Below, in pieces: positions 24,698 through 33,344 of a stretch of 43,853 nt of DNA. A model generated the notes under the pieces. It was given only the letters and a program-made list of their open reading frames with translations, searched no databases and was not told the origin of the DNA. Origin of the DNA: Candidatus Zixiibacteriota bacterium (GTDB taxonomy: Bacteria; Zixibacteria; MSB-5A5; GN15; FEB-12). Position numbers and translations under genes: made by a program. The stretch covers positions 1 through 43,853 of the forward strand of contig JAJRXM010000069.1 in the NCBI GenBank assembly GCA_024276275.1, in the 5' to 3' direction. Position 1 is the stretch's first letter, and every line of letters begins with the position of its first letter.

Positions 24698-25198
24698 ATA
24701 CCTAAATACTTTATAAGCGTACTAACAGTTTTTATTGTTATATTTTCATGTAGTGAGACATCAGCCTTCGACGGCAACCGCAAAGGTTTTGTGATGAGCG
24801 GTGGAATTGAGCTAGCCAATATTACTACAACAGGTAACAATCAAAGTCAATACTACCCCGGAGACTATGATTTTACTGTAGTTTTCTCTTTAGGATATGC
24901 ATTTAATGAAAGAGAAATGCTGACCTTTGATAGATCAATGAGTGTTCGTAAAAAACCTCTCGATGGAACTACATCACTATTCATGAGTGCTGATGGAAAT
25001 AACTGGTATCATTATTTTTCAAAAGATAAAAAATCATTTTATTCTGTAATTGGTTCCTTAATTACTTTTGATACTTTCATTATCGGTGGAGGATATCTAT
25101 TTGATAATAACATTCAAGTAGATATTAGATTTACTGACTATACAACAAGCGGAAGTGTAAATCATATCAGACTACTCATCTCATATGTTGCATTTTAA
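24698..25198 (+). CDS. Small exported beta-barrel-like protein, apparent ATA start codon
   Basis: The open frame extends upstream of the first ATG/GTG (24791) to an ATA at 24698, 6 bases after a perfect AGGAGG (24686-24691). The extra segment reads PKYFISVLTVFIVIFSCSETSA, a convincing export signal (Sec, or lipobox-like IFSC). This argues that the true start is the ATA, or a mutated ATG. The mature ~140 residues alternate polar and hydrophobic residues and include GYAFNEREMLTFDRSMS and LLISYVAF. The C-terminal Phe suits an outer-membrane beta-barrel. No family is recognised. It follows the phosphatase gene on the same strand. Confidence 0.6.
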   Translation: MPKYFISVLTVFIVIFSCSETSAFDGNRKGFVMSGGIELANITTTGNNQSQYYPGDYDFTVVFSLGYAFNEREMLTFDRSMSVRKKPLDGTTSLFMSADGNNWYHYFSKDKKSFYSVIGSLITFDTFIIGGGYLFDNNIQVDIRFTDYTTSGSVNHIRLLISYVAF

Positions 25199-25201
25199 AA
25201 G

Positions 25202-25231
25202 AAAAAAAGCGGTTACAAAAGTAACCGCTTC
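25202..25231 (-). terminator. Intrinsic terminator of the 25242-26828 gene
   Basis: The stem AAGCGGTTAC / GTAACCGCTT with a 4-base loop is followed on the minus strand by TTTTTTTC. It lies 10 bases past the stop codon of the dockerin-type protein gene. It can also stop plus-strand transcripts of the convergent gene, though no T-run is present on that side. Confidence 0.85.
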
Positions 25232-25241
25232 AGAACTATTT

Positions 25242-26828
25242 TCAATTCCCTGCCGGATTAGGACGTATCCCCGGGTCTAAACTTTGTGGCGGAGAACCAC
25301 CGTCAAACATATAAGTTACCAGATAAACTAAATCACTTATATCCCCAAGATCACCGTCACTATTAAAGTCTATAACAGCATCAGGAAAAAATTTATAATC
25401 AGCATTTGAAAACATATATTCAACTTGAGTAATCAAATCAGAAATATCTATCTGCATGTCAAAATTTATATCACCGGGTACAAAAACACCAATCTGACTA
25501 TACGGTATGAGTTGAGCAGAAATTTGTGGTTCATTATTTTCGTCTAAAAATGTCCACATAAAAACAGCCTGCCCATCATCGCTAAGGTCACAAGCATAAG
25601 GAATATTTTTTAAAATAGTAGCATTATTATTATTGATTCGATAATTATGACCAACAAGATTTCCGAGTGCATCAATTTTTTGTGTATACATATTACTTGC
25701 TGTTTCGTATGCAGAACCTTGCCCCCAAGTTACTAATAGTTCACCGGAATTATTACAAACTACTTTTTGATGTATATACCCTGTTGATGCAAAATGATTT
25801 GTATAAAGTGAATTATGTTCATTTGCCCTAATCAAATTATATTTAGGCGAACCGTCAGCATTAAACCCACGAACCCAAACGTGATGAGTATAATCAGAAC
25901 TGTCAACTCCTACCCAAGAGATATAAAAATCTCCATCAAGTTCATTGGCAACTGAGAATTGCTGAACTCTCTCATATCCAATACAACCGGTAGGACCTTC
26001 TTGGCAGTCAGCTAACAAAACAGAAGTTCGGGGGGTCATATCGTTATTGTAAACTCTATAATATACTCTTTCCTGTTTCGCATAACTGTTTTGCCATGCA
26101 ACTACAAAACTATTATCTTGAAATATTTTTAAAACAACCGGTTCATTTGTTCTATATAAAGTATCATTGGAACCTGCTAAATTAGGGAGAGGGTTGGCTT
26201 GGTCAGTCACTACAATTGGATCGCTTAACACTCCTGTGGCCGGTGTATAAAATCTCACAACAATCATATTTGTTCCAATACTGGGATTCCCGACAGTATC
26301 AGTATAGATATTTACATTTCCAATTATACCGCTATACCCTATATCAGCTCGACTATATTTTTTTTTGTAACCTGTCAACAACGTGTCATCACAGGTAAAA
26401 CAAATAGGAGCAACAACAGCAGTACCCTGTATATCCATATAATAAATATAATTATTCGATTCTCCTGACAAGTTTGTATATATAGGGAAAACCGAAAAAT
26501 CAGACTCATTTACTGATACAGTAGAAAATCTGTTATAATCAGATACTGTTGAAGTATCTCCTGTAAAAGGAAAGTATTTTTCTATGCTTCTTTTTACATC
26601 ACCGTTCGGATAAAATTGGGTAAAATAATCAGAACCACCCCAATCACGAATAACTTGTATGAATGAGTTGTCAGAATAAAAAGCAACATCAACATTACTC
26701 ATTTCTCCTGCAAGGCTTACTGAACCGGAGACATAACAAGAAAAGTCATCTTTGGTAATTAAATTGGCAGAAAAAAGAGATGAGACCGACACGAGAAGTA
26801 AAATAGTAACTATTATCAAGTATTTCAC
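25242..26828 (-). CDS. Secreted protein with C-terminal dockerin-like repeats
   Basis: This 528-aa protein begins with a Sec signal (MKYLIIVTILLLVSVSSLFSA). The long middle (~25-450) is beta-rich with repeated Gly/Asn/Asp/Trp patterns such as DGDFYISWVGVDSSDY and SGELLVTWGQGSAY, like bladed or beta-sandwich cell-surface proteins. Near the C-terminus two EF-hand-like dockerin units appear: GDINFDMQIDISDLITQVEY (~455) and DFNSDGDLGDISDLVYLVTY (~490). Such repeats bind calcium and are common in secreted proteins of this lineage, where their role is not cellulosome assembly as far as known. The specific substrate is unknown. Confidence 0.82.
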   Translation of the reverse strand: MKYLIIVTILLLVSVSSLFSANLITKDDFSCYVSGSVSLAGEMSNVDVAFYSDNSFIQVIRDWGGSDYFTQFYPNGDVKRSIEKYFPFTGDTSTVSDYNRFSTVSVNESDFSVFPIYTNLSGESNNYIYYMDIQGTAVVAPICFTCDDTLLTGYKKKYSRADIGYSGIIGNVNIYTDTVGNPSIGTNMIVVRFYTPATGVLSDPIVVTDQANPLPNLAGSNDTLYRTNEPVVLKIFQDNSFVVAWQNSYAKQERVYYRVYNNDMTPRTSVLLADCQEGPTGCIGYERVQQFSVANELDGDFYISWVGVDSSDYTHHVWVRGFNADGSPKYNLIRANEHNSLYTNHFASTGYIHQKVVCNNSGELLVTWGQGSAYETASNMYTQKIDALGNLVGHNYRINNNNATILKNIPYACDLSDDGQAVFMWTFLDENNEPQISAQLIPYSQIGVFVPGDINFDMQIDISDLITQVEYMFSNADYKFFPDAVIDFNSDGDLGDISDLVYLVTYMFDGGSPPQSLDPGIRPNPAGN

Positions 26829-26957
26829 AACAAAATCCTCCTAATATAGTTTACCTAAAACTTTATTTAAATATGTTATGTATTGCTTTCCGTGTCAAGG
26901 ACTAAAACCTCCCTTTTTATCCTCTTTTAACAAAAAAACTTTATCTCTATTTAAAAA

Positions 26958-27659
26958 CTATGGGCAATTCTCAGGCGGAACATTTCCCTCGACTGAGAAC
27001 ATGTAATTAACAATCAATACAACATCTGAAATATCAAGCTGACCCGATGCGTCAACATCGGCTTCTTCAAAACAAGGCGGTGCAGGACCGACCGGAGTTC
27101 CAAAAGAAAAATCGACAAGAAATACTAAATCCGAAATATCTATATTGTCTGATAAATCCCCGTTGATATCTCCCCTTGTACCGATACAACAATTTGGTGC
27201 AACAGGTTCGGCAATTCCAAAAAAGGCAAATGGTTGTTTTCCCCAAAAAGTTATATGAGAACTGTCGCTGTTTGATGTGTAAAATTTCAATTCAGCTGTC
27301 TGCGTTAATGTTCCAATTATCCATCTTGTACAAAGTAGGTTCGGATAGAGGGTTCCCTCGGTTATGTCGTAACTGATAACCGGAGATGCATTTCCGTCGA
27401 TTATATTTGAAATAATAAATACTGAATCAGTTGTATTTGCAGTCAGATAAAAATCGGTGATACTTTGTGGAGAAAGATTATTAATTGTAACTATTATAGT
27501 ATCGGCGTTTGATGATACAGCAATTGTAACCTGATTTGTATCAGGATACAAAGAGGATTGAAACTCACCTGCATTTGCGGTAATACTACATATAGCTATA
27601 AATATAATAATTAGAATCTTTTTCATCTTTTTCATTTTTGTTCCGAACAGGTTTTTCAA
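26958..27659 (-). CDS. Small secreted protein with C-terminal dockerin-like repeats
   Basis: The 233-aa reading frame has a signal peptide (KKILIIIFIAICSITANAG). The in-frame Met residues just before it (MKKMKKIL) are more likely starts than the outermost one. Residues ~30-160 form a single beta domain without a recognised family. Two dockerin-type units end the protein: GDINGDLSDNIDISDLVFLV and DVDASGQLDISDVVLIVNYM. The arrangement matches the neighbouring 528-aa protein, so both are probably exported by the same route. Confidence 0.8.
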   Translation of the reverse strand: MKNLFGTKMKKMKKILIIIFIAICSITANAGEFQSSLYPDTNQVTIAVSSNADTIIVTINNLSPQSITDFYLTANTTDSVFIISNIIDGNASPVISYDITEGTLYPNLLCTRWIIGTLTQTAELKFYTSNSDSSHITFWGKQPFAFFGIAEPVAPNCCIGTRGDINGDLSDNIDISDLVFLVDFSFGTPVGPAPPCFEEADVDASGQLDISDVVLIVNYMFSVEGNVPPENCP

Positions 27660-27681
27660 TCTGTTCGGTGTGCAGTAAATG

Positions 27682-28692
27682 TTATGTACGGCTTGAAATT
27701 TCTTTTACAAGTTCATCGGTAAATTCGGTTGTAGAAAGAGTCCCGCCTAAATCTTTTGTTAAGTGGTGTCCCATTGCCAAAGTTACAACAATAGATTTCC
27801 AAATTTTAGTGGCAGCATCTTCTTCTTTTAAATGTCTGAGCATCATAAGTGCCGAAAAAATCAAGGCAGTCGGATTGGCAAGGTTTTTTCCTGCTATATC
27901 CGGTGCGGAACCATGCACCGCTTCAAAAACGGCATACTCTTTACCTAAATTAGCACCCGGAACCACACCAAGCCCGCCAACTAAACCGGCGGCAAGGTCT
28001 GAAACTATGTCACCAAACATATTACCTAATAATAACACATCAAATTGGGTTGGGTCAATAACTAAATTCATACAGAGTGCATCAACAATTCTATCTTCAG
28101 CTTTGATTTCGGGGTAATCTTCTGAGACCTCTTCAAATGATTTCAAAAAGAGTCCGTCGGATATTTTCATAATATTTGCTTTATGCACAAGCGTGATTTT
28201 TTTCCGTCCGTTTGCTTTTGCATATTCAAAAGCAAAACGGGCTATATTGTCCGAAGCATCTTTTGTTACAACTTTAATTGCCTGTGTAACACCCGGAGAA
28301 ATTATATTTTCAATACCGGAATATAAATCTTCGGTATTCTCCCGTACAATAACCAAATCAACTTTATCAAATCTACTCGGCACACCTCCGATAGTTTTCA
28401 CCGGGCGAAGATTGGCATACAAATTAAGTTTCCTCCGCAAGGTAACATTGGCAGAGCGGAACCCTTTGCCGACTAAAGTTGTCAACGGTCCTTTGAGAGC
28501 TACTTTGTTTTCTTTGATTGATTCTAGACATTGGTCAGGGACTGAATCACCGAATTCTTGAACTGCCGGAATTCCGGCTAATTGACGGTCCCATGCTATA
28601 TCAACTCCGGTTGCTTCGATAACCCGTATTACTGATTCTGTAATTTCAGGTCCGATACCATCGCCGGGAATGAGAGTTACTTTATGTGCCAT
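27682..28692 (-). CDS. NAD-dependent isocitrate dehydrogenase (isocitrate/isopropylmalate dehydrogenase family)
   Basis: This 336-aa enzyme oxidatively decarboxylates isocitrate to 2-oxoglutarate. VTLIPGDGIGPEIT at the N-terminus, SANVTLRRKLNLYANLRPVK (~79-98, substrate-binding arginines), VIVRENTEDLYSG (~113-125) and GNMFGDIVSDLAAGLVGGLG (metal-binding aspartates, ~221-240) define the family. The NLYANLRPVK stretch and the EAVHGSAPDIAGKNLANPTA motif fit the short NAD-type isocitrate dehydrogenases better than LeuB. Homoisocitrate dehydrogenase is the main alternative. It is transcribed alone and diverges from selD. Confidence 0.88.
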   Translation of the reverse strand: MAHKVTLIPGDGIGPEITESVIRVIEATGVDIAWDRQLAGIPAVQEFGDSVPDQCLESIKENKVALKGPLTTLVGKGFRSANVTLRRKLNLYANLRPVKTIGGVPSRFDKVDLVIVRENTEDLYSGIENIISPGVTQAIKVVTKDASDNIARFAFEYAKANGRKKITLVHKANIMKISDGLFLKSFEEVSEDYPEIKAEDRIVDALCMNLVIDPTQFDVLLLGNMFGDIVSDLAAGLVGGLGVVPGANLGKEYAVFEAVHGSAPDIAGKNLANPTALIFSALMMLRHLKEEDAATKIWKSIVVTLAMGHHLTKDLGGTLSTTEFTDELVKEISSRT

Positions 28693-28829
28693 ATATTAAA
28701 ACCTTTTCTAATTCAACAAATATTCATTGGGGCGAAAGTATACCTATAAAGGCTATTTTTGTCAATGTCTATAATAGTACATAATTTTTCTATTGCCTAT
28801 TACGTTGTATGACTATACCTTAGCTAGAT

Positions 28830-29882
28830 ATGGAAGATAAACGGAAAGAAGCCGAAATCAAATTAACCGCTCAAGTAAGTTGTGCCGGTTGAGCTTCTAA
28901 ATTACCGCCAAAGTTTTTGGCTGAAGCTCTCAAAGATTTACCTCAATCAAGCCACAAAGATTTACTGGTTGGGTTCAACAAAGCCGATGATGCCGGAGTT
29001 TTTCGGGTTGCCGATAATCTTGCTTTAGTGCAGACGCTTGACTTTTTCCCGCCGATTGTTGATGATCCTTATAATTTCGGTCGGATTGCTGCTGCCAATG
29101 CCATTTCAGATGTTTACGCCATGGGCGGTCGTCCGATTACAGCCTTGAGTATTGTAGGCTTTCCGACAAATCTCCCTGCTTCAATTCTTGCCGATATTTT
29201 GCGGGGCGGCACTGAAAAAATAGAAGAAGCCGGAGCAGTTGTAGTCGGTGGACATTCGATAAAAGATAAAGAGCTGAAATACGGTGTTTCAGTCACCGGT
29301 GTAATCGACCCATCCAAAGTTCTCACCAATTCAAACGCTCAAGTCGGCGATAAAATATATTTGACCAAAAAACTCGGTACAGGACTTATTACGACCGCTA
29401 TAAAAAGAGATGCAGTTTCAAATTAATTGATAGAAATTGTCACCGAACAGATGGTTGAACTAAACAAAGCAGCCGCAGAAATAATGGTCAATCATAACCC
29501 CTCATCTGTTACTGATATTACCGGATACGGTCTGATGGGACATGCTTTTGAAATGGCAGACGGTTCGGACGTTACAATTCGGATTAAAGCAGACAATCTT
29601 CCTGTACTTCCCAAAGCTCTTGAATTTGCCGAAAAAGGGATGGTACCGGGCGGTACAAACGCCAACATGGAATTTTTAGAGGGGAAATATCAAATAAGTT
29701 CAGATATAGATAAAAATCTTATACCTGTTCTCTTTGACCCACAAACATCGGGCGGACTGTTTATTTCAATACCTGTGTCTCATTGTGAAGCATTTGAAAA
29801 AGAACTTACAGAGAAAAATATTCTTGCTATTTGTATCGGAAGCGTTGAAACCAAATCTGATTTCCCACTAATTATCTCATAA
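28830..29882 (+). pseudogene. selD: Selenophosphate synthetase with selenocysteine (UGA) active site and an internal UAA
   Basis: SelD makes selenophosphate from selenide and ATP. Translation from the ATG at 28830 reads SCAG, then UGA at 28890-28892 (codon 21), then ASKLPPKF. This is exactly the catalytic Cys/Sec position of SelD, so the UGA is read as selenocysteine, supported by a hairpin directly after it. The protein continues with DDAGVFRVADNLALVQTLDF and YNFGRIAAANAISDVYAMGG. A second in-frame stop, TAA at 29424-29426, falls where homologues have Glu (VSN-x-LIEIVTEQMVELNKA), after which the frame runs on normally (SSVTDITGYGLMGHAFEMA, FDPQTSGGLFISIP) to 29882. One substitution (GAA to TAA) explains it. 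Full length ~350 aa is normal. Confidence 0.88.
28891..28930 (+). promoter_or_regulatory. Bacterial SECIS-like hairpin after the selD UGA
   Basis: Immediately after the UGA, GAGCTTC (28891-28897) pairs with GAAGCTC (28923-28929). Inside that, GCCAAA (28907-28912) pairs with TTTGGC (28916-28921) around a GTT apex. The position, the two-part stem and a G in the apical loop fit the general layout of bacterial SECIS elements bound by SelB. selA, selB and tRNA-Sec are not in the window. Confidence 0.7.
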
Positions 29883-30077
29883 CCTAAGTTTTTTACTCAT
29901 ATTAAATATAGACCAATATAATCTTTTATGTTGCTTTATCGGCAATATTGATTTAAGTCATGTTAATCAGAACTATATTGTATTACATAGACCAACACAG
30001 TGCTTGTTAAATACACTTTATATAATAATAAGTACAATAGTTTTGATTATTATAACTATTAGAAAGGATTTACAACT

Positions 30078-32309
30078 ATGAAAAAACTATGGATTGGATT
30101 TATAGCCGTAGTTACAGTTTCATTTACTATTCTCGGTTGGTCCGGTTTTAAGATTTATCAAGAAAAACCGCCAATCCCTGATTCGGTAGTTACTACCCAA
30201 GGTGTAGTAATTGTTCCCTCCGGTGATATTTCAAAAGGTCAGAATGTTTGGCAGGCAATGGGAGGAATGGAACTTGGCTCTCTTTGGGGTCACGGTTCTT
30301 ATGTTGCTCCTGATTGGACAGCTGAGTGGCTGCATCGTGAATGTGTTTTCATCTTAAATGAATATGCACGTGTAGATTTTGATCTGTCCTACGATGATTT
30401 AAACGAGGAACAGCAAGCTGCTTTACGACAGCGTTTAAAATCTCTGTTAAACAAAAACACTTATGACCCAAGTAGCAATAAATTGGTTTTAGACCCAATT
30501 CGACATTTAGCATACAAAGCAAATGTTGCCTATTATATAGATATCTTTAAAAATGGAAATGAACAGTTTGCGATTCCTCCGGGAACTCTAAAAGACCCGG
30601 TACGGATAGAACAGATGGCATCATTTTTCTTTTGGTCTGCATGGGCAGCGTCAACGCATCGAGTTGATGATAATATCACTTACACAAATAACTGGCCCCA
30701 TGAGCCGTTAATTGATAATAAACCGACATCGGATTCAATTATATGGACCGGGTTTTCAATTTTGACACTTCTATTTGGAATTGCACTTTTGGTCTTTTAC
30801 TATGTAAAGAACAAAGATGAAGATTCTATTGCAGAAAACTTTCCAACTGAAGACCCCTTACTTGGTTTTAAACCGACACCTTCTCAAAAAGCATCTATCT
30901 TATATTTTTGGGTAGCATCAGCTCTTTTCTTAATTCAGATGGCATTAGGTATTATTGTAGCTCACTATGGAGTTGAAGGTCATGCGTTTTATGGTATTCC
31001 TTTAGCAGAAATTCTACCTTATGCAGTTGCACGTACATGGCATACCCAGCTTGGAATTTTCTGGATAGCGACATCATGGCTGGCAGCAGGTCTGTTTATA
31101 GCTCCGATAATATCCGGATACGAACCTAAATACCAAAGACTCGGAGTAAATGTATTACTCGGTGCCTTAGTGGTTGTTGTACTTGGTTCAATGACGGGTG
31201 AATGGCTTTCGGTAATGGGTTACCTAAATGATAGTGATGCATGGTTTTATTTCGGACACCAAGGATATGAATATGTTGACCTTGGTAGAGTTTGGCAAAT
31301 TGCATTACTTGCCGGTCTCATGATTTGGGTTGTTTTAGTCGGAAGATGTATTATTTCAGCAATTAGAAAAAATGGTCCTGATAAAAGTCTGCTGACAATG
31401 TTCTTAATCTCCATTGTTGCTATCGGCGGTTTTTATATGGCAGGTTTAATGTGGGGAAAAGGAACACATATCTCAATTGTAGAATACTGGCGCTGGTGGG
31501 TTGTACATCTATGGGTGGAAGGTTTCTTTGAGGTTTTTGCTACCGCTGTTATCGCATTATTATTTACAAAGTTATCTTTACTACGTATAAAAAGTGCCAC
31601 CAATGCAGTTCTTTTTTCTACTACAATATTTTTAACAGGCGGTATTGTCGGAACACTACATCATCTTTATTTTGCCGGCACTCCGACAGCTATAATGGCT
31701 CTCGGTTCTGTTTTCTCCGCTTTAGAAGTTGCACCGTTAACTATTGTAGGATTTGAAGTTTGGGAAAATCTTCGGTTGATTAAAACTGCCAAATGGGTAG
31801 AAAAATACAAATGGCCGATATATTTCTTTGTGGCAGTTGCATTCTGGAATATGATCGGTGCCGGGTTATTCGGATTTATGATAAATCCGCCAATCGCTCT
31901 CTATTATATGCAAGGACTTAACACTACTGCTGTTCATGCTCATACTGCTCTCTTTGGAGTCTACGGGATGCTTGGACTCGGTTTAATGCTGTTCTGTTTA
32001 CGCGTTATACATGTAAGGCAAGTTTGGAATCAAAAAATTATTAAATTTGCTTTCTGGGCTATTAACTCCGGCCTGAGTTTGATGGTTCTCATCAGTCTTC
32101 TGCCAATCGGATTCTTACAGACCTATGCGTCTGTTGACAAAGGATACTGGTATGCACGGTCTGCCGAGTTCTTATACTCACCTTTGATTACAACTTTGAA
32201 ATGGATGCGTGCTCCCGGAGATACAATCTTTGCGATAGGTATTTTAGTAATTGTTCTTTTTATCTTTGGACTTTCAACAGGACATTCATTATTAAAAGAT
32301 AAGAAGTAG
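30078..32309 (+). CDS. norZ: Quinol-dependent nitric oxide reductase (qNOR)
   Basis: This 743-aa integral membrane enzyme reduces 2 NO to N2O with quinol. One N-terminal helix precedes a ~200-residue periplasmic cytochrome-c-like domain without a haem-c motif, typical of qNOR; 12 or 13 helices of the NorB core follow. The haem ligand region RTWHTQLGIFWIATSWLAAG and the non-haem iron site HLWVEGFFEVF (His ~477 with the conserved Glu) and HHLYFAGTP (~528) are intact, which argues against an NO dismutase. HAHTALFGVYGMLGLG carries the other haem ligands. It is a single-gene unit with a good SD, probably for NO detoxification or partial denitrification. Confidence 0.95.
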   Translation: MKKLWIGFIAVVTVSFTILGWSGFKIYQEKPPIPDSVVTTQGVVIVPSGDISKGQNVWQAMGGMELGSLWGHGSYVAPDWTAEWLHRECVFILNEYARVDFDLSYDDLNEEQQAALRQRLKSLLNKNTYDPSSNKLVLDPIRHLAYKANVAYYIDIFKNGNEQFAIPPGTLKDPVRIEQMASFFFWSAWAASTHRVDDNITYTNNWPHEPLIDNKPTSDSIIWTGFSILTLLFGIALLVFYYVKNKDEDSIAENFPTEDPLLGFKPTPSQKASILYFWVASALFLIQMALGIIVAHYGVEGHAFYGIPLAEILPYAVARTWHTQLGIFWIATSWLAAGLFIAPIISGYEPKYQRLGVNVLLGALVVVVLGSMTGEWLSVMGYLNDSDAWFYFGHQGYEYVDLGRVWQIALLAGLMIWVVLVGRCIISAIRKNGPDKSLLTMFLISIVAIGGFYMAGLMWGKGTHISIVEYWRWWVVHLWVEGFFEVFATAVIALLFTKLSLLRIKSATNAVLFSTTIFLTGGIVGTLHHLYFAGTPTAIMALGSVFSALEVAPLTIVGFEVWENLRLIKTAKWVEKYKWPIYFFVAVAFWNMIGAGLFGFMINPPIALYYMQGLNTTAVHAHTALFGVYGMLGLGLMLFCLRVIHVRQVWNQKIIKFAFWAINSGLSLMVLISLLPIGFLQTYASVDKGYWYARSAEFLYSPLITTLKWMRAPGDTIFAIGILVIVLFIFGLSTGHSLLKDKK

Positions 32310-32345
32310 TATGTAATTTCAGATTATTATGTTGTTTATACACAG

Positions 32346-32380
32346 AAGCAGTAGAGTGAGAAATCACCCTACTGCTTTTT
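32346..32380 (+). terminator. Intrinsic terminator downstream of norZ
   Basis: The stem AAGCAGTAG-A-GTG / CAC-C-CTACTGCTT with loop AGAAAT is followed by TTTTT. It sits 36 bases past the norZ stop and overlaps the stop codon of the convergent TfoX-C gene. Confidence 0.85.
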
Positions 32381-32669
32381 ATTTATTACTTCTCAAATTT
32401 TCTGTAAACTCTTTGTACTCTTTTTTTGTTTTCTCTGGAATATCCAGCCAATCACAATTTCGTATTGCTCCCTCAAGAGCATAAAGGTAACTTGCGTTAT
32501 ACTTTCCACAAAATCCACCGGTGTGATGAATACGAAGAAATGCTTCCTTTGCTCCGATTTTTCTTAATTTTTCAGGAGTATCTATTCCTGCGTCAATTAG
32601 TTTTTCCGCAACGGCAGGACCGACATTGCGGAGTCGTTTAGCAAGATTATCTATAGGATTTTTATTCAT
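32379..32669 (-). CDS. TfoX C-terminal domain family protein
   Basis: This 96-aa protein matches the TfoX C-terminal domain, a helix-hairpin-helix-like module (NLAKRLRNVGPAVAEKLIDA, GIDTPEKLRKIGAKEAFLRI, YLYALEGAIRNCDWLDIPEK). Full-length TfoX/Sxy regulates competence in gamma-proteobacteria. Stand-alone C-terminal domains are widespread and their role is unclear, possibly nucleic-acid binding. It is a monocistronic gene convergent with norZ. Confidence 0.85.
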   Translation of the reverse strand: MNKNPIDNLAKRLRNVGPAVAEKLIDAGIDTPEKLRKIGAKEAFLRIHHTGGFCGKYNASYLYALEGAIRNCDWLDIPEKTKKEYKEFTENLRSNK

Positions 32670-32840
32670 TATATCTTTCCCAAATTTATATGTAGGGAAC
32701 TGGCTTGCCTGTTCCGAAAATTTACTTCAGGTGCCACACACTTCGGGTAGGTTTATATTACTTTGTCATTGAAAACCATTAATGAGTTCTTCCCTACAAA
32801 GATGAATCGAATTTTTTTTGAAAACTCTTAATTTCACCAC

Positions 32841-32872
32841 TACTCCCTTCCTGCGAAAGCAGGAATCCAGCC
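32841..32872. repeat. Dispersed repeat family C (inverted orientation)
   Basis: ACTCCCTTCCTGCGAAAGCA continuing GGAATCCAGCC is the reverse-oriented relative of the copies at 20129-20160 and 20917-20948. Its core CCTGCGAAAGCAGG is a small palindrome. It lies just downstream of the lipoprotein gene at 32894. Confidence 0.65.
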
Positions 32873-32893
32873 TTTTATGGTATTATAGCTATG

Positions 32894-33292
32894 TTATTTT
32901 TCACATTTTCCCACAATAATTTTCCCATCAACAAACTCTCCAGACCTAAAAGAACATTGCTTAATAAATTCTTCATCTTTTGTAAGGCTGACTTCATCTT
33001 CTACGACACAATCATCTCTTCTTAACGCAAAAAGCGAAGTATGATCCTTCACACGCATCTTCTCCCATGATCTAAATAAATGGTATTGTTCAATTGAACC
33101 TTGATAGGTTATTAATACGTCACCCTTTGATGTCTGAAAATCTGATGGTACAACAATAAAATATTCTCTTCCATTCTGCACAATGCTTCCACTTGCAATT
33201 TCTTTAGGAAGCACTTGTTTTATTTGTTTTATTGCACAACCTGATGCAATAAAGCAAAGAAATATGAGTACTATTATTTTTTTCATTTGCAT
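32894..33292 (-). CDS. Lipoprotein with one copy of an uncharacterised YHLF-type domain
   Basis: The 132-aa product has a lipoprotein signal (MKKIIVLIFLCFIASGCAIK, lipobox ASGC, Cys ~19) and one domain with the pattern YQGSIEQYHLFRSW ... TSLFALRRDDCVVEDE ... EEFI. The same pattern occurs twice in the 240-aa lipoprotein at 40719-41441 (YEGTIDGYHLFVIY and YIGTIDQYHLFRTF). I know of no named family with this motif. Its conserved Tyr, His and Cys suggest a small folded periplasmic domain. Function unknown. It is an isolated gene between TfoX-C and sodB. Confidence 0.68.
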   Translation of the reverse strand: MQMKKIIVLIFLCFIASGCAIKQIKQVLPKEIASGSIVQNGREYFIVVPSDFQTSKGDVLITYQGSIEQYHLFRSWEKMRVKDHTSLFALRRDDCVVEDEVSLTKDEEFIKQCSFRSGEFVDGKIIVGKCEK

Positions 33293-33344
33293 CTATCTTT
33301 CTAAATAAAATAATTATAAGGATAACTACCTACTAATTTCACTC

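Noticed and set aside
29900-30077. FNR/NorR-type site upstream of norZ
   Set aside because: TTGAT and AATCA halves are present near 29948-29970, but the spacing is far from the FNR consensus and no -24/-12 promoter is seen.
31490-31690. norZ product as an NO dismutase
   Set aside because: The non-haem iron ligands (HLWVEG and HHLYFAGTP) are those of true NO reductases, so quinol NO reductase is the better call.
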